From CAZVPF01 sp964628195 (GTDB lineage: Bacteria > Planctomycetota > Phycisphaerae > Sedimentisphaerales > Anaerohalosphaeraceae), in the NCBI GenBank assembly GCA_964628195.1, contig CAZVPF010000079.1, forward strand, positions 1 to 8,212: a DNA stretch of 8,212 bases. Reading direction: 5' to 3'. The position numbers and the translations under genes are program-made. Below, piece by piece: positions 6,443-8,212 of the stretch. A model generated the notes under the pieces. That model had not been told where the DNA came from and searched no databases. It saw only the letters and a program-made list of their open reading frames with translations. Positions within the stretch are counted from its first letter, which is position 1; each line of letters starts with the position of its first letter.

Positions 6443-6930
6443 TCTGCGCTCCTGTCAAGAAAACCTGTTATCCCTTCATGTATATACTTAATGTAGTCTT
6501 GCTTATCATCCACCTTGTCCCAAATCAGCTCGAGGTTCTTCCACCTAACTTCACTGCCGTTTTCAATCTCTGAAAGTATCACCGCCTTGGTGACAAGCGA
6601 ATAATGTTCTATAAAATGTTTGTTTTCCGGCTTGTCGATATTTACCGGTTTCCAGGCAATTTCTCCACTGCTGAGCTTGTCTGCGAAAAAGGTTTCAAGG
6701 GCTTGCCTGGCATAACTTTCAAGTTTAATGCAGGTTTGACAACGCATATCGCCGTGAAAATAATAAACGATCACACTGTCTGCCTGGGACTCTGAATTTC
6801 CAGTTATACCCTGCGCCGGATTCTCATCTCCGGGCTCAACAGACGTCTTACTTTCTTTCAAGAGCATATATGCCAGGCTCGAAACAACAAAAACAGCAAG
6901 CAATACAGTTATTACTTTCTTAGTATTCAT
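6439..6930 (-). CDS. arsF: ArsF-like membrane-anchored thioredoxin-fold protein
   Basis: This 163-residue protein has an N-terminal signal anchor (VITVLLAVFVVSSLAYMLL, residues 6-24), a polar linker to about residue 50, and a thioredoxin-like domain opening with VIVYYFHGDMRCQTC. The CQTC redox pair is Cys64 and Cys67. This matches what I recall of the ArsF family, named for the subunit that with ArsE reduces nitro-aromatic arsenicals in Shewanella. The domain most likely faces the periplasm. The Shine-Dalgarno AGAAAGG (6938-6944) overlaps the arsE stop codon. The gap to arsE is 12 nt and its own stop overlaps the arsG start. No flavin or iron-sulfur site is visible, so a direct nitroreductase role would need a partner or a thiol mechanism. 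Confidence 0.75.
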   Translation of the reverse strand: MNTKKVITVLLAVFVVSSLAYMLLKESKTSVEPGDENPAQGITGNSESQADSVIVYYFHGDMRCQTCIKLESYARQALETFFADKLSSGEIAWKPVNIDKPENKHFIEHYSLVTKAVILSEIENGSEVRWKNLELIWDKVDDKQDYIKYIHEGITGFLDRSAE

Positions 6931-6942
6931 GATTATACCTTT

Positions 6943-7176
6943 CTAAAGCAGCATTTGTTTTATCTCTTTGCACGCGGGCACTTTCCCCACGACTTTTATC
7001 TCACCGTCCACAACCAGCGCAGGTGTGGTTACAATTCCCATCTTTAATATTTCGCCGAGATCGCTTACTTTTTCCAGCTTGTATTCAATTCCGGCTTCTT
7101 CTGCGGCCTCGTTTACAACTGCGAAAAGTTTCTCACATTTTTTACATCCGGTTCCGACTACCTGTAATTTTTTCAT
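6943..7176 (-). CDS. arsE: ArsE-like small thioredoxin-family protein
   Basis: This 77-residue protein is of the small redox-active thioredoxin type found in archaea and anaerobic bacteria. The active site is GTGCKKCEKL with Cys11 and Cys14, and the cis-Pro is in VTTPALVVDG. The ending VGKVPACKEIKQML carries a further Cys69, where I would usually expect a non-Cys residue. No signal peptide is present, so it is probably cytoplasmic. Genes of this type commonly sit beside DUF318 permeases and in ars clusters; with the arsF-like gene it would form the ArsEF pair. Its ATG overlaps the trmO-like stop (ATGA), and AGGAA at 7183-7187 supports the start. It could instead be a general electron carrier or an arsenite-binding protein. 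Confidence 0.8.
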   Translation of the reverse strand: MKKLQVVGTGCKKCEKLFAVVNEAAEEAGIEYKLEKVSDLGEILKMGIVTTPALVVDGEIKVVGKVPACKEIKQMLL

Positions 7177-7673
7177 TTTGAATTCCTGTTATCATAAAAC
7201 CTCTCGTCTGCCTTTGACGATCCTCCCTGTGCCCTGTCGAGCCAGCCGTTACCCGCGTCGCTGAAGATATCAAACTTCGGCACATAAGGCTTGATATCCA
7301 CCAGGGGGGTCCCGTCGAGAATATCTATGCCCGAAACGTGCAATGTGCAGCCCTCGATACATTCCAGCCTCACGCACGAAATACCAATTGGATTCGGCCT
7401 CGAAGGCGCCCTCGTCGAAAAAAGCCCGTGCTCAGTTTTGTCCATATAAGGCCTTACAAGCGGCTTGAATTGACCCGCCCGGTCGAACCAGTAAAAAACC
7501 CACACCCTCTCGAACATCTCAAGGTCCTTCAAGGCGTCAGCATATTCATCGAAAACCTCTATGGTTCCCTTTGCCTCCACCGCGAAAGGGGGTTGTATAG
7601 GCGTCCCCGTGGCGTTTTTATGCTCCGAATATATCGTGCCTATCTGCTTGATACTGAATTCATCCCGTTCCAT
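7173..7673 (-). CDS. trmO: TrmO/TsaA-family SAM-dependent methyltransferase
   Basis: This 166-residue single-domain protein shows the TsaA/TrmO hallmarks: IGTIYSEH at 11-18, GLFSTRAPSRPNPIGISCV at 83-101 and GIDILDGTPLVDIKPYVP at 115-132. The RPNPIG segment is the signature of the beta-barrel SAM-binding fold. E. coli TrmO, a longer two-domain protein, N6-methylates t6A37 in threonine tRNA; this shorter version resembles archaeal and other single-domain members. Its ATG overlaps the permease stop (TAATG), and the ATGA at its own end overlaps arsE, so it is translated in step with both. The Shine-Dalgarno GGAG is at 7681-7684. The frame is open further upstream to 8081, but that part is only the permease gene read out of frame. 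A tRNA target is the default reading; a role linked to arsenic is inferred from position only. Confidence 0.85.
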   Translation of the reverse strand: MERDEFSIKQIGTIYSEHKNATGTPIQPPFAVEAKGTIEVFDEYADALKDLEMFERVWVFYWFDRAGQFKPLVRPYMDKTEHGLFSTRAPSRPNPIGISCVRLECIEGCTLHVSGIDILDGTPLVDIKPYVPKFDIFSDAGNGWLDRAQGGSSKADERFYDNRNSK

Positions 7674-8212
7674 TATAATACTCCGTACAGCATCCCCGAA
7701 AAAGTCGCCATAACAACCACAAGCCCTACAAAGACCAGCGTTTTTTTGGTCCCCAGAACCGAGCGTATTACCAGCATGTTCGGCAGCGAAAGCGCAGGCC
7801 CAGCCAGCAAAAGTGCAAGCGCAGGCCCTTTGCCCATCCCCGAACCTATAAGCCCATGAAGAATGGGAACCTCCGTAAGCGTGGCAAAATACATAAACGC
7901 ACCTGCAAGGGAAGCGAAAAAATTGGCCCGCAGGCTGTTGCCTCCCACCGCGGCGTTTACCCATTGAGAAGGAATAAGCCCCTCCCCAGCCGGAGTCCCG
8001 AGCAGCAGCCCCGCGAAAACGACACCGATAAAAAGAAGCGGCAGTATCTGTTTCGCAAAACTCCAGCTTTGCCGGACCCATTTTTTCCCCGCAGGCGGAC
8101 CTGTAAGAAGGATCAACGCAAACACCGAAAACCCCACAGCAAAAACGATATCCTTATTTTCAATAAAAATTGCGCAAAATACCGTAACAGCAATGCCTGC
8201 GATTATCTTTAT
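7673..8212 (-). CDS. DUF318/ArsP-like permease, N-terminus cut by window edge
   Basis: The frame is open from the right edge to a TAA at 7673-7675, showing about 179 C-terminal residues of a permease normally near 300-350 residues. About six hydrophobic segments are visible. The family pattern is clear in the stretch running FMYFATLTEVPILHGLIGSG, GPALSLPNMLVIRSVLGTKK and a final VVVMATFSGMLYG. PF03773 members include ArsP, which exports trivalent organoarsenicals, and YraQ, whose substrate is less clear. No Cys lies in the core conserved part seen here. The GTG at 8137 is not a start: coding sense continues upstream through IENKDIVFAV into another membrane segment. It is the first operon gene visible; the 5' end and any promoter or arsR lie outside. 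Substrate is uncertain. Confidence 0.82.
   Translation of the reverse strand: MKIIAGIAVTVFCAIFIENKDIVFAVGFSVFALILLTGPPAGKKWVRQSWSFAKQILPLLFIGVVFAGLLLGTPAGEGLIPSQWVNAAVGGNSLRANFFASLAGAFMYFATLTEVPILHGLIGSGMGKGPALALLLAGPALSLPNMLVIRSVLGTKKTLVFVGLVVVMATFSGMLYGVL

Noticed and set aside
7674..8081. N-terminal extension of the TrmO-like frame (total 302 residues)
   Set aside because: The extension reads the permease gene out of frame and is Cys/Gly/Arg-rich; the ATG at 7673 has a GGAG site and begins the family's normal N-terminus.
8135..8137. GTG as the start of the permease
   Set aside because: The frame continues upstream with a further membrane segment to the window edge, and the protein would be about half the family length.
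1..8212. CRISPR arrays, tRNA/rRNA genes, insertion sequences or integration sites
   Set aside because: No direct repeats with spacers, cloverleaf-like segments, transposase frames or terminal inverted repeats were seen; coding sequence fills nearly all of the window.

Overview
The window is protein-coding almost throughout. It holds ten complete genes and two cut by the window edges, and no RNA gene, insertion sequence or CRISPR array. The lipoprotein with an L-V-S-C lipobox, the FtsW and the thiol-redox proteins fit a Gram-negative-type, probably anaerobic or facultative bacterium. The divergent URO-D paralog and the lone ribose-type binding lipoprotein recall Planctomycetota/PVC genomes, but this placement is tentative and rests on no marker gene.

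Left part (1-2680, minus strand): a URO-D superfamily methyltransferase/decarboxylase-like gene cut by the left edge, then trxA upstream of it with a readable sigma70-type promoter, then ftsW. Middle (2781-3779, plus strand): a lone periplasmic sugar-type binding lipoprotein, divergent from ftsW and convergent with the arsenic operon, with no ABC permease or ATPase beside it.

Right part (3846-8212, minus strand): a tightly packed operon. In transcription order it reads: DUF318/ArsP-like permease (5' end outside the window), a TrmO/TsaA-like SAM-dependent methyltransferase, arsE-like small thioredoxin, arsF-like membrane-anchored CxxC protein, arsG-like DsbD-type membrane protein, thioredoxin-type arsC, a 67-residue AhpD/CMD-family protein, and acr3. 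Three junctions are stop/start overlaps (TAATG, ATGA, ATGA) and the other gaps are 12-25 nt, so it is probably one transcript. No arsR is visible; a promoter and regulator, if present, lie beyond the right edge.

Read together, the operon appears to handle both inorganic and organic arsenic. ArsC would reduce arsenate and Acr3 export arsenite. The ArsEFG-like module and the permease would reduce and export aromatic or methylated arsenicals. The thioredoxin at 1027-1353 is a plausible electron donor to ArsC, though it sits in a separate transcription unit. The most notable points are the TrmO-like gene coupled by overlaps on both sides, the complete AhpD-type catalytic residue set in a 67-residue protein, and the fused ArsEFG plus ArsC-Acr3 layout.
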